Source: Roridomyces roridus
Lineage: Eukaryota > Basidiomycota > Agaricomycetes > Agaricales > Mycenaceae
NCBI GenBank assembly: GCA_029378245.1
Contig: JARKIF010000039.1
Location: 62,001-126,000, forward strand
Length of the DNA: 64,000 nucleotides
Direction: 5' to 3'
Shown: piece by piece, positions 53,594 through 64,000 of the stretch
Numbering within the stretch: position 1 is the stretch's first letter
Layout of the letters: the number at the start of each line of letters is the position of its first letter
Made by a program: the position numbers and the translations under genes
Notes under the pieces: generated by a model
What the model was told of the DNA's origin: nothing
The model's input: only the letters and a program-made list of their open reading frames with translations
Database searches by the model: none

Positions 53594-56500
53594 TTGGTGC
53601 GCCCTCGTTGTCTAATCGTTTTGCTTGTTTGTATCCTGGCGATAATATATATGATTCCTCTTGCAAAACGACCGTCGCATCTTCCCCTGATCCCTCCGGA
53701 ACCTCCGGAACCTCCGAACCCTCCGTCCCAGCCGGAGACCCTTCTCCGCCTCGGACCCGTCGTCGGGCGTGGGAACGCCTGCTTCCAGACTCGTACGAGA
53801 TCTGGGCCACCCCCGGCGCCAACTCCCTCCACATTCCCCTGGAGATCGAGTCCACCCAGTCGGCATTTAAAATGTCCCTCCAAGGTCTCCTCGACTGCGG
53901 AGCGACGTCCGACTTCATCGATAGGGATCTGGTGCTTCGGCACAAGATTCCTACTCGGGAACTCCCCCGGCCGATTCCGGTCTTCAACGTCGACGGCACG
54001 CCGAACAAAGCGGGATCCATACGTCAGGTCGTCGACGTGGTGTTGCGCTACCAAGGTCACTCGGAGCGCATCCTCTTTGCGGTAACGCGTCTTGGCCGAC
54101 AAAAACTCATCCTAGGTCACTCGTGGCTCCGGAAGCATAACCCGGAGGTGGACTGGGCCACGCAGTCGGTCAAGATGACCCGCTGCCCCGAGGCTTGTTC
54201 GGAGTGTCGCTCCGAAGTCAAGGCCGAGCGCCGCGAACTCCGGAGGCTTACCGGAATCCAGGCCGAACACCTCCGACGACTCCGGCTCGGCGATTTCCCG
54301 GACTCGGGTCCAGACAAAGAGGACGACGATGCCGACGACCTCCCGGGTCTGCAGGAGTTTTGCGAGGACTCGGACGATGACGACGACTACTCTGAGATCG
54401 AAGAGGGCGACCGGATCCTTTACACCTCCTTCCTTCCCCCTCCGACGGAAGCCGAGATCCGAGCGAGCAGCTCCTTCTCTCAACGTCTCGCCGAGGGATA
54501 TGCTCGCAATTCCGCACCCCCCAAGTCCGAACTTCCTAAGTGGGCCCAGGAATTCGCGGATGTGTTCGCGGAGAAATCGTTTGACGCCCTTCCGGAGCGC
54601 CGCGCGTGGGACCACGCGATCGAGCTGGTTCCGGACAGCAAGCCGGCTAACTGTAAGTGCTATCCGATTGCTCCGGCGGAGCAGCGGGAGCTCGACAGCT
54701 TCATCGAGGAGAACCTCCGGTCTGGCCGGATTCGCCCCTCGAAGTCTCCGATGGCCTCTCCGGTTTTCTTTATCAAAAAGAAGGACGGAGCGCTCCGGCT
54801 CGTGCAGGACTATCGGGTTTTGAACGCGATGACCGTGAAGAACCGGTATCCCCTCCCGCTGATTGATGACCTAGTTAATCGTTTGAAGCACTGCCGGTTC
54901 TTCACCAAGCTCGACGTCCGCTGGGGGTTCAACAATGTCCGGATCAAAGAGGGCGACGAGTGGAAGGCTGCCTTCCGGACAAACCGGGGGCTCTTCGAGC
55001 CGCTGGTCATGTTTTTCGGCCTCACAAACTCTCCGGCGACCTTCCAGATGATGATGAATGATATCTTCCAGGACCTCATTCTTTCGGGTGACGTTTACAT
55101 CTACCTGGACGATATTCTCATCGCGCACTCAGACCTCGAGCGCCATCGTCGGATCACCGAGGAAGTCCTCCGGAGGCTCCGAGAACACAAGCTCTACCTC
55201 CGACTCGAGAAGTGCCAGTTCGAGGTCACGGAGATCGAGTATCTCGGCGTCATCATCTCCGACGGCACCGTCCGGATGGATCCGGCCAAGGTCGCGGGTG
55301 TCGCCGAGTGGCCGGAGCCGGAGAACCGGAAGGACGTCCAGCAGTTTTTAGGGTTCATCAACTTCTACCGCCGTTTCGTTCTCGGATTCTCCGGCATTGC
55401 GCGGCCGTTGTTCGACCTAACGAAGAAGGACACCCGGTGGACCTGGTCGGACCTGGCGGCCGCAGCTTTCTGGGCCCTCAAGGACGCGATCACCTCGGAG
55501 CCAGTCCTTATTCTTCCGGACCCGACTCAACCGTGGAGGTTGGAGGCCGACTCAAGCGAATTCGCCTCAGGGGCGGTCCTATCTCAACGAGAAGACCGCC
55601 CCGATGGGAAGTGGAGACCTGTTGCGTTTTTCTCGAAATTGCTAACCAACGTTCAGCGCAACTACGAGATCCACGACAAGGAGATGCTGGCGATCATCCG
55701 CGCACTAGAGGAATGGCGACACTTCCTCGAAGGTGCGGAGCACCCTGTCAAATTCTGGACTGACCACAAGAACCTCGAGTATTTCCGCAAGGCCCAGCAT
55801 CTCAACCGGAGACAAGCACGATGGTCCTTGTACTTGTCCCGGTTTGATTTCGCGCTTCACCACAAGCCCGGCTCTCAGATGGGGCGCGCAGACGCACTCT
55901 CTCGTCGTCCGGACCACGGGGTGTTCTCCGACAACGAGGACGTGACTTTGCTCCGGCCCGAGTTGTTCCACGTCCGGGCGACCGAGGGGGTTGTCATCTC
56001 CGGCCCGGGGGCCTCCGTCCTCCGGGACATCCGAGACGCGCTCCGGACGGCTCCGGACCTGGAAGACGCTGTGGCTCTTGCTGCCCGGGAGCTGCTCAAA
56101 GGTCGGTCGTCGAAGTCCACTCGGTCGTCAGAATGGCACGTCTCTGACGGAATTCTGTACTTCCGAGGGCGGATAGTCGTCCCCCGAGACAAAGACCTTC
56201 GACGCCGTATCATCGAGCAGCACCACGACACTCGTGTCGCAGGGCATGCGGGGCGTTTCAAGACGCTGATACGACTGGTATCCGCGCAGGCGTGTAAACA
56301 GCGCAAAATCGAGATTTGGTACGCATACCAGCACCCCTCGATCCGGTGGTAGAATGATAGGAATAGAGCTGAGCTCCGAGCTGCTATTCAAATGTGTTCA
56401 CGATGCATTGAGAGAGTTTCCAGTACACTACGCTTGGCTGTTTGATCAGGAGTCGGTTGTAGTGACTCGAATAGGCTTCCCGCGGGGACTCAGATATGCG

Positions 56501-59500
56501 GAGATACAGATATCAAGGAGATATAACAAGCCCAGACAATATGTCAAGCATTGGTCGAGAGTACCACAGGATATTCATAGTTGGCGTGCAGTTGCACCAA
56601 GATTGATGTATATTAATTGAGCGGGAGTGCTTTCCTCGAAGAGATAGCCTCCGCGGAAGTGTCCGAGATGATGTATACAGTTGCTGTTGCAGCGGGATGG
56701 TGTGTCAAGCGGTTGTTGAGCAATGTGGACTCGAGCCACAGAGTGGTGTTGCCTTTGCAGTTTAGGATCCAAGAGGAGAATGACCCCGAGGGGTACTTCG
56801 CGGACTGAACATCCAGAAAGGAAATGACAAGTGGGCGAGTCGAACTCGTGCACTGGTACTAGTGTTTGATCATGTGATCACGGAACGGAGCGGAGCTGCG
56901 GCAGACGATCAAAGCGATGATCGGACATCACGGTCTGGACCAGGGCACAGGGTTGGCCCAGGGTTTCACCGCAGTCATGGCTAGCATGTCAGGATCTGCG
57001 CCAAGACGGAATTGGACCAATCAGAAGAGCTGTCAAGGAGTGACACACACGTTGGGAGCCAGAAATAGCCTCGAGGACATAATCAGGATGATGCACACCC
57101 GAGGGAAGGGACAATCTTTAGTCATAGTAGTTTAGACACGCCAAGCATGTAGAAAAGTATATAAACCCCACGGAACCTGAGGGTACAGGATCACATCATG
57201 CCCCCCCCTTCTAGGGACTCATGGGCATTGGTGTGGTCTTGTGTCTTCCTCGGAGATTTGTTGATTACATTCTTCTTGGTAGTAGCAATACAAAGCACTT
57301 GTTTGGGTATAACTGAGGGATCTAAGTCAAGCTATAGACTTCTTGAGTTGTATTGAGTGTGTCTCCTAAGGGCACTACTCTTCCTACACTTGCATTTAAA
57401 GGTACCCGGGCTCTGGTCCAACCTGGGTCAGCTGCAGAAGCATACTTAAGGGGTAGTGGGTTGCCCTCTGCTCTGTAGTTCCTCTCCATGTTGTATTGGG
57501 GTTGTATTGGTTTTGATTTGGTCGATGATAAACAGGAACAGAGTCAATTGGGACTTGGTGGTTCGGGTCATCGACTCCTCGAACTGGTTCGAGGCTTGTG
57601 TTTGGTTTTCAATCTACAATATAAAAAGACTTATTGCTGCATTGCAAACCCTTGTGTCGTATTCGAGTATAAAGCCTTGCAGTAGGCCTCTTGAAAGAGA
57701 CATAGTCGGTCCGAGGACTTGTTCGAGAAGCTGAACAAAGACCAAAACCGTTGATATCAAGTGAGCTGTATGCTCCGCGGAGCTGCTTCAAGTCGAGCGG
57801 GACGTTCAATCTTACCTATATACTTTAGGGTGACCCCGAACTCAACCGTAGTCGAAGTTGACTGGCCCTGGCTGGGGTGTCGGATGTTTGGTTGTTGGTT
57901 GTTATGGTGTTGGGGTTTTGTGGGTTTGTTGCCTTTTGGGTAGCACTCCGCAGACTCAGCCATTGCTGCTCCACATTCACACTTCACTGGTGCGCAGTTA
58001 CAGACGTTTCAACGCTGGAGCTCGTTTTGCGGAACTACTGGTGGCCCCAGATGTCCCGGCACGTAGGAAGCTATGTCTCGACGTGCGACCTCTGCTGCCG
58101 GACCAAGGTGCTCCGGAAGCTTCCGGTCGGCAAGCTCCACCCGACGGAGATCCCTCCGGAGCGCTGGCACACTGTGTCGGTGGACTTTATAGTCGAACTC
58201 CCGGAGGCCCACGGGTACGACGCGGTCATGGTCGCGGTTGACGTTCTGGGTAAGCGAGCGCACTTCATGGAGTGCCACACCACTGTCGATGCCGTCGGAG
58301 CGGCCCGGCTGTATTACAAGAATGTGTGGCGTCACCATGGGGTGCAGCAACGGTACATCTCCGACCGGGGAACTCAATTCATCAGCGAGTTCACCCGCGA
58401 GCTCTTCCGGCTCATCGGAATGGAGATGGCCACGTCCACGGCGTATCACCCGCAGACCGACGGACAGACCGAGCGTGTCAACCAGGAGCTCGAGCAATAT
58501 ATTCGGATCTTCACTAATTACCTGCAGGACGACTGGGACGAACTCCTTCCGACCGCGGAGTTTGCCTACAACAGCCATCTCCACTCGTCCACGCAGCAAG
58601 TTCCGTTTATGACCGACTCCGGCCGCCTCCCTCGACTCGGGTTTGAGCCTACCGACCTCCGGTCCGACGTCGAGTCCGCTCAGGCATTCCGGGACCGGAT
58701 CGCGCACGGAGTCTCCGAAGCTCAAGCCGCGCTCGTTAAAGCCAAGGCGGAGCAGAAGCAGTACTACGACCGCCGCCGCCTTGCCGCTCCGGACATCAAA
58801 GTCGGAGACCGCGTCTGGCTCGACGCTTCGGACATCCGGACGACCCGCCCGTCTCCGAAACTGTCCCACAAGCGCCTTGGTCCGTTCAAGGTTATAAAGG
58901 TCGTCGGAAAGGGAGCCTTCAAGCTCGAGCTCCCCGCCAGTCTGTCCCGCCTACACCCCGTCTTTCCGGTCGTCAAACTCGAGCTCGCGGTCGGAGACCC
59001 GTTCCCAGGTCGACCACACCACGAGGAGCCCGGTCCGATCCTTCCGGACGCCGACTACGGACCGAACGAGTATGAGGTCGAGGAGATTGTGGACGCTAAG
59101 TTCCGGTATAATCATCTCAATTTCCGCGTTAAATGGAAAGGTTATAGCCACGACCACGACGAATGGGTCCGCCACGACCGGATATTCTCCGAGGGTCTAG
59201 TGGCGGATTTCTACCGCCGCTATCCGGACAAGCCCCGCGCCGACGTTCGTGCCTTGCGTCGGGACGCCGCAATCAAAGGGGGGGGTGATGTAAGGGGAAC
59301 TCCCGTTCCGCACCCTCTCCGGTCCTCCGGTACCTCCGACGCCTCCGATCCGTCGGACCTCGGACCTCACCTCTCCCCCTCGGTCTCCACTCCCCTTCGC
59401 CCTCGCGCCTCTTCCACCGGCCTCGGTCCATCACCCTTCCCCGGATCATCGTTGTTCCGATCACGATGGGATACTGCATGCGACATCGCTCGCGCCATAT

Positions 59501-59562
59501 GCATCCATCAAAGATCCGCCTCCCGCCATGTGCTCCCGTCGGATAAGGATCGATCTAGATAA
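53557..59562 (+). pseudogene. pol: Pol of Ty3 copy 2, split by an LTR-like insertion
   Basis: Protease, reverse transcriptase (YLDD) and RNase H are intact up to 56266. The frame then enters the insertion at 56267 and stops at 56352. After the insertion it resumes at 58012 with the rest of the integrase zinc finger, the DDE core, the chromodomain and the LTR-encoded tail to 59562. The break lies inside the HHCC finger (AGRFKTL / [10 protein letters not shown]), so no complete integrase can be made. Differences from copy 1 include Thr to Ala in GRADAL and Trp to Arg in LAARELL. Confidence 0.92.
56267..58011. mobile_element. 1745-bp LTR-like insertion (probable solo LTR)
   Basis: Starts TGATACGAC and ends GACGTTTCA, short imperfect inverted ends with TG..CA termini. 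The 4-bp target sequence ACGC is present on both sides (56263-56266 and 58012-58015); comparison with copy 1 gives the exact join. A TATA box (AGTATATAAACCCC) lies near 57159. No long coding frame is recognised. A large solo LTR fits best; a non-autonomous element of another class is possible. Confidence 0.65.
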
Positions 59563-59726
59563 GTATATAGGCCGTACCTGGGCAGAGGGTTCCTTAGAGT
59601 GATTTCTCTTCGGATCCCCTCTATCCAGGTGCGTTGCAGGATGTATTCGTATTTCTTTTATTCACACTTCGGATCCCCTCTATCCAGGCTGAGCGCGTAT
59701 CCTCAGTGTGCAGAGTTGCCCTTACA

Positions 59727-59841
59727 GGTGTCCTTGGGGATTCCTGCACCAGGACCCTTACATTTATGTGGGAAAAAGCAGGACTACAGCCTGTGTGTCA
59801 TTAACCATAATTTTGTGAATCATCAGAGCCCCATGAAACAA
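59727..59841 (+). repeat. 115-bp flank shared with Ty3 copy 1
   Basis: Same sequence as 15931-16045, starting with GGTGT and ending CAATGCT. It directly follows the right LTR. Confidence 0.85.
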
Positions 59842-60456
59842 TGCTGCCTGATGTTTCATGGTTTGGAGGATGGTTTATATTTGAGCATGATGGTCTGGGC
59901 ATCTTTGCTTAGCCTGCTTCAAGGTTTTCAGTTCCAGCCAGAGGTTAGTGGACCTGCTTCCAGTTGCATGGTTCCAAGTTCCAACTCAGTGTCCAATCGA
60001 GGTGGAGGTGTATGGGTCTTCTCGTGACAGTGTCCAACTCACATCAAATTCGGATCAAACAAAACATTCTGAATTCGACCCGAGATTCGGCTCAGTGCAA
60101 TGTTGCCAGAAGTTGAATTTGTACGGGAGGAAATTGTCAACTGACAGCAGAGAGAGCTTGGAGAGAGCATCAAGAAAATTATTGCTCCGAGTCGAACCAC
60201 CTCATCCAAGAGGCAGCAGATCACTTGATCCGTGACACCGTGTTGATAGCTCCGGTTGCTTGTGATTTGATGGAAATAACCACCAAAGGTGTCGAAACGC
60301 GGGGCAAGGCCAGTGAGGTCTAGTTTCAAGTCAAGAGAGTGAGCTCAGACCGGTTGGGAGCATAAAGCAGGCAAAGGCGACGATGGAAGACTGACGACGA
60401 CCGTCGGCAAGAGACGGAGTTTAGCGGCTTTCACGGAGGTGAAGCTCGTTTAGGAA

Positions 60457-60488
<32 letters not shown>

Positions 60489-61364
60489 AGATCAATCAGT
60501 GTCGCGGATCAACTGATTTGGAGCCTCTTGACCTCATCAGAGTCGGATGGGGGATGATCGATGATCGGTCTTCATTTGAATCCTCCGGTTCAGTGATTTT
60601 CGATGTGCCGCCCCGGCTGAGCAGAGGCAGTGATGTGCGCCCGGCAATCAATTTGATGAGAATCCGAGCCGATGGGCCGATCCACCCGGCAGACCAGAAA
60701 CCTCAACCATCCTACGTCAACCATCGACTGACATCTGTTTCACATGATCCTTACACCTGAACCATGCTTGAGCACTCGTTCTTGCAACTCAAGCCCTGAA
60801 GCCTCAAGTAAATTCAACCAAAACCAACAACCATCCACCATTTATTTTTTTGTGATAAATAACCTCATACAAAGGGGGCACCACGAAGGTTTGGTTTCCA
60901 CTGGGTGAACTGATATATGAACGCGATGCAAGTGATTGCATTGCGATTAGATCACGCGAGGTTGCAAGGGAAGCACGTACCAAGCTGTGACGCCTAGTGG
61001 AAGAGACACGGCCAGCGGCCCGTAGATTACGAATCACATTTACTTACATAATACAATTCTACTCTTACTTCTGCCTACTCGTTCCAATGCACTGAACGAA
61101 TAGGCTCTACGGCGAACCACCGGACGGTTAGACCCCCTACTTGCCTGAGTACGCGTACAACGGAGTCCTACGGAGGCTTCGTATGCGGGTTATCCGCTAC
61201 TCCTTAGCCGTTAGATACCTTTCTCCCGACGTGTCCTGTCGCGCGGAAACGCGCACGGACGCGTCTATCGCAGCACTTCGTTTACTGGCGTTCCAAACTC
61301 CTCGTCCCACTCCGTCTCACTCAACTTCATCCATCTGAAGTCTCGAATTCGCGTCGCATCACAC
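59842..61364. other. Region between Ty3 copy 2 and the 7-TM 5' exons, nothing coding
   Basis: No supported gene. It contains a 31-bp G run at 60457-60487 and a GC-rich stretch at 61100-61330. It must include material inserted into, or replacing, the central exons of the split 7-TM gene, but I found no clear element ends. Confidence 0.4.
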
Positions 61365-61907
61365 AAGCACGCCGAGTAAGGCGACCATAGGGAAAATAAT
61401 AACCATCCGCCCACGACTCCAGACAATCCACAGACGATAGGCCTGCTCTCCTTGGCATCATCTTTCCTGGAAGTTATGGCGAACTCACCACCAGAGAGTC
61501 ACCAATCAAAATTGCTACGGAGAACAGAGCGACCTTTGCGACCTCAATTAATTGGGAGAGGTCTGCGTAGAAAGTGTCTTCGCCAGCCTTGTCGCCAAGA
61601 TGGATGAAGGCAAGGAATGCCTGATAGGTGACTAACGTCCAATGCTTCAAGTTCAAATTGTGAACATCGTGTACAGTGTTTCAAAAGCAAGTCAACTTGC
61701 CACCGTTACAACCAGGAAGAGTGCAGTGACCCCTATGAACGCAAGCGAGGCGAAATGGTGTGTGGCAGTTTGACTCTTACCCGCCAGGGTGCGTCGTGAA
61801 GCCAGGAAATAAATGGTGGAAATGAAGAGGAGCAGAACAATCCCATAGAGAAAACTCTCGAGGATGAGTGTGACGAGATTCGCGGGGATGATAGTGATGT
61901 CCGGCAT
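61365..61907 (-). pseudogene. 5' part of the split basidiomycete 7-TM gene
   Basis: Starts MPDITIIPANLVTLILESFL at 61907, with TM1 (FLYGIVLLLFISTIYFLA). The next exon reads HWTLVTYQAFLAFIHLGDKA and VAKVALFSVAILIGDSLV (TM2-TM3). A third exon gives AYRLWIVWSRGRMVIIFPMV, ending at a donor (GTGTGA) at 61364. This is the N-terminal half of the 7-TM family whose C-terminal half lies at 50078-50572. Removed from its 3' exons by about 10.8 kb, it cannot make a normal product. Confidence 0.7.
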
Positions 61908-62105
61908 CTGAGCCCTACAGGGATGGAGAAAAAACAGTGGCGAATCGCGATGGAGCCAGGTTGAGCCTTAAATACCCGGGCGCTGATTGTGGATTGCAAG
62001 TGGCGGCATCAAGATCTCACGTATCATGCAACGGGACGGGCCAGTTGGACAGCCTGATAGATCCCTGTTTCATGCATATGTAAAGCACTACACGCTAGAA
62101 GAAGC

Positions 62106-63372
62106 CTAGGTATTCTTCTGTATGAAATCAAGCATGGCCGCAAAAGCCAGGCTCGAGTTGAAATGCAAGTTGACCGAATGTCCGGCGGGGAACGTCCCGG
62201 AAATGTCCAACGGGTTCGCTTGAGGCCAGAGGAGAGCCGTTCTGTTCAAGACGCCGTCACAGTTGCCACCACACGCCGAGAGATCATAGCGCCCTTGATA
62301 AATCTGAACCGCGGTAAGAAATGAAATCAGATGCACTCGAAAATAAGCAAAGACTCGCCTGCACCGGCTTCGTAAAGTTGGTCGTATCATAAGGCGTCTG
62401 ACCGAGGGTCGCCAGCTCGCCGACAGCATACGGCGACTTTACGGAAAAGCCCCATTCCGCGACACGATGGTCGAAATATGGCGCCTTGAACTCTAAATAC
62501 GAGTCGGCGTGTAAGTCAACCGGGGTGACGTACCCGTGCGGTAGGTGGCGCCACCGCGCGGGATCGAGCAGTGCAGCGACGCGTGACTGCCAGCCTGCAA
62601 TGAGGATATTGAAAAAGTCGAAGATGCCGGAGTAGCCCGAGAGGGAGATGGCTTGAGTTAGGTCGGGGTGGGCGGAGGCGAGAGCGGCGGTGATGTATGA
62701 GCCATACGAGTGCCCAAAGTGCACGGCGGATTTGATGGACACATCCATCGTGTATGCGGAGTTGGGTTGGAGGAGGAGACGGGTGAGTGACGCGAGGATC
62801 TCGACTTGGATAGGGAATTGAACGACTGTGTGAGGATCCGCTCTGCAAAAAAGTTAGCAAAAGAGTCGTTAATGCAGAGATCCACCGACTTGGTCGAGTT
62901 TCCGGTGCCCAGTCGATCATAATGGAATACCGAATACCCAGTCGACACGGCAGCGTGAAGGAGACTGTACTGATCGCCCCCTTCGAACGTTGGATCCCAA
63001 TACCTGCGAAAAATCAACATGCATATTCGTCTGGGATATCAACACCCACGTTTTATCCGCTCCCAGCCCATGCGTCATGACAAGCACGGTCTGAGCTAGC
63101 TCTGTGGCATTCAACGGCGTGCAAAAACGCGCACTGATATCAAAGTCGCCGACGACAGAGCTCGGACCTGCGATGCCATTGAAAGCAGTCGCAGAATCAC
63201 GACGCGCCTCGTTTACAGTCCAATCCGTGATATCCCATTGGTTTTTAATCTCGAATGAGAGTTCTAACGAAGGCGCGGAGATATTTTTGAGGGGGATGGT
63301 GTACGACTGGCAGCTATATGCCAAGGCGGAGGAAAAGAGAAGCGGAATGAACAACAAGACGAACGCCATGAT
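62106..63372 (-). CDS. Secreted alpha/beta hydrolase
   Basis: Starts MAFVLLFIPLLFSSALA, a clear signal peptide, at 63372; an upstream in-frame ATG at 63408 would spoil it. Exon 1 ends at VMTHGLGADKT(W). The next exon reads WDPTFEGGDQYSLLHAAVST and FHYDRLGTGNS, and another AVHFGHSYGSYITAAL with the nucleophile elbow GHSYG. The last exon has QGRYDLSACGG (acid) and FPAGHSVNLHFNSS (catalytic His), ending at 62106. Introns are about 50-60 bp. Probably an extracellular esterase or lipase-like enzyme; the substrate is not evident. The mushroom family is common but poorly characterised. Confidence 0.83.
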
Positions 63373-63442
63373 GGTCGCGGTTTGTTGCGGGTGATGCTGC
63401 CTTTTCATAAATACAATTATTCAGCTGCACCCGGGGAGCACG

Positions 63443-63672
63443 GGCTCGGGCGGTGATTGATGCGGTTTAGGCCGTCGGATCGCAAAGTTGGAAGCGAGCA
63501 CATTTCCCGACAACCCTGGAATGAAAGAAGGAAAGAATTGGAGCATTCCATGCACTCAAAACTTGCTCAAAACAGGCTCGGGCGATAATTGATGCGGTTT
63601 AGGCCGTCGTTTCTCGGGTCGCGAGGTTGGAAGCGAGCACGTTTCCCAAAAACCCGGAAAGAAAGAAGGAAG
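63443..63672. repeat. Imperfect direct duplication upstream of the hydrolase
   Basis: GGCTCGGGCG..TTGATGCGGTTTAGGCCGTCG followed by GGTTGGAAGCGAGCAC and a purine-rich AAAGAAAGAAGGA tract occurs at about 63443-63530 and again at 63575-63672. A roughly 90-bp promoter-proximal duplication. Confidence 0.75.
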
Positions 63673-63752
63673 CAATCGGAACACAAATGCGTTCAATAAC
63701 GAGGAATGTTACATTAAGACAATTGTGATACTAATTGGCCACTCGCCATGAA

Positions 63753-63975
63753 TCAGCCGCGAGACCTTCTCGGTTTCTTGGAGCTACGAGGAGTCCCTGC
63801 ACCGTCGTCTTCCAAGCGCCGCTTCAGGGAGCTGGAAGGAACAGGCTTGTACTTGCGTAGTTCGTTGGTGATACCGGTAAGCTGGTCGCACAAGCTCTCG
63901 TACAATTCGAGAGGCATAGTCGCCACCTGCTCGTCGTCGTCGTCGTCCACCTCTGGTAAAAAATGATCAGCATGG
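63753..63975 (-). CDS. 3' end of an unrecognised protein gene
   Basis: The last exon, probably starting after an acceptor (TTTTTTACCAG) at about 63958, encodes an acidic run (VDDDDDEQV), a short coiled coil (LYESLCDQLTGITNELRKYK) and a basic nuclear-localisation-like tail (LKRRLEDDG, SSKKPRRSRG). The stop is at 63753-63755. The rest of the gene is outside the window. A nuclear protein is plausible; I do not recognise the family. Confidence 0.5.
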
Positions 63976-64000
63976 AACGCGCGGTGCAAAGATGTTGAAT

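Larger units (their letters stand above)
51859..59726 (+). mobile_element. Ty3/gypsy chromovirus, copy 2, truncated and interrupted
   Basis: Left LTR 51859-52238 lacks the first 58 bp. Self-priming sequences are at 52108-52119 and 52241-52252. Gag and pol follow, with a 1745-bp insertion at 56267-58011, and the right LTR is complete (59289-59726, ending CCCTTACA). The coding sequence is almost identical to copy 1, with scattered substitutions, so the two are recent relatives. The 5-bp target duplication of copy 1 (GGTGT) occurs here only on the right; the left flank of the joined block is CGGTG. Confidence 0.93.

Noticed and set aside
56820..56880. tRNA-like GAGTTCGACTC word in the LTR-like insertion
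   Set aside because: Only a 3-bp stem is possible and no cloverleaf fits.
1..64000. CRISPR arrays, prophage, secondary-metabolite cluster or bacterial-type defence system
   Set aside because: The window is eukaryotic nuclear DNA with dense spliceosomal introns. No spaced repeat arrays, NRPS/PKS/terpene genes or phage modules were seen.

Overview
The window is nuclear DNA of a filamentous basidiomycete, most likely an Agaricomycete. Evidence for this: short GT-AG introns of about 45-60 bp are dense in nearly every gene, a spliceosomal U2 snRNA gene is present, and the host gene families are typical of mushrooms (F-box/LRR-like paralogs, cyclopropane-fatty-acid synthases, lineage-specific 7-TM proteins, a Zn2Cys6 regulator). 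I cannot name the species.

Layout, left: an apparently intact nine-exon hAT transposase gene (23-2837), a small SAM-dependent methyltransferase (3299-4175), then about 5.5 kb of repeat relics with a complete 701-bp CACTA-type MITE (6253-6953). A young, nearly intact Ty3/gypsy chromovirus follows (9754-15930): 438-bp LTRs, 5-bp target duplication, self-priming site, gag, and pol with a chromodomain. Next come three F-box paralogs (two broken by in-frame stops) around a proline-iminopeptidase-like hydrolase, then a zinc alcohol dehydrogenase, U2 snRNA, and a many-exon Zn2Cys6 transcription factor with a 1.6-kb intron and a 19-nt micro-exon.

Centre: a DUF2470-type membrane protein, then a divergent pair (CFA synthase on minus, 7-TM protein on plus) present twice, at 34.3-38.2 kb and 44.5-48.5 kb. 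The two CFA synthase copies share an almost identical central tract including introns, while the 7-TM partners have diverged, which suggests gene conversion. Between the pairs lies a TauD/TfdA dioxygenase pseudogene spread over 5.3 kb. At least three transposons with target duplications or terminal inverted repeats interrupt it, and three of the elements carry further insertions: a TRIM with a nested hAT MITE, a CATCAGG-ended element with a nested hAT MITE, and a TA-target element with a nested Mutator-like MITE.

Right: a third 7-TM gene is split. Its 3' part (50078-50572) and 5' part (61365-61907) are separated by about 10.8 kb. That block contains an inverted 3' fragment of the same Ty3 family fused head-to-head to a second plus-strand copy, whose pol carries a 1745-bp LTR-like insertion. 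The window ends with a secreted alpha/beta hydrolase and a partial ORF.

Overall this is a TE-rich chromosomal segment in which single-copy genes are being interrupted by layered insertions and tandem families are duplicating and decaying. I see no bacterial-type operon, CRISPR array or secondary-metabolite cluster. The strongest unusual observations are the nested-insertion dioxygenase locus, the composite inverted retrotransposon, the 99-bp in-frame MITE, and the converted CFA synthase pair. All positions were worked out by eye from the sequence.
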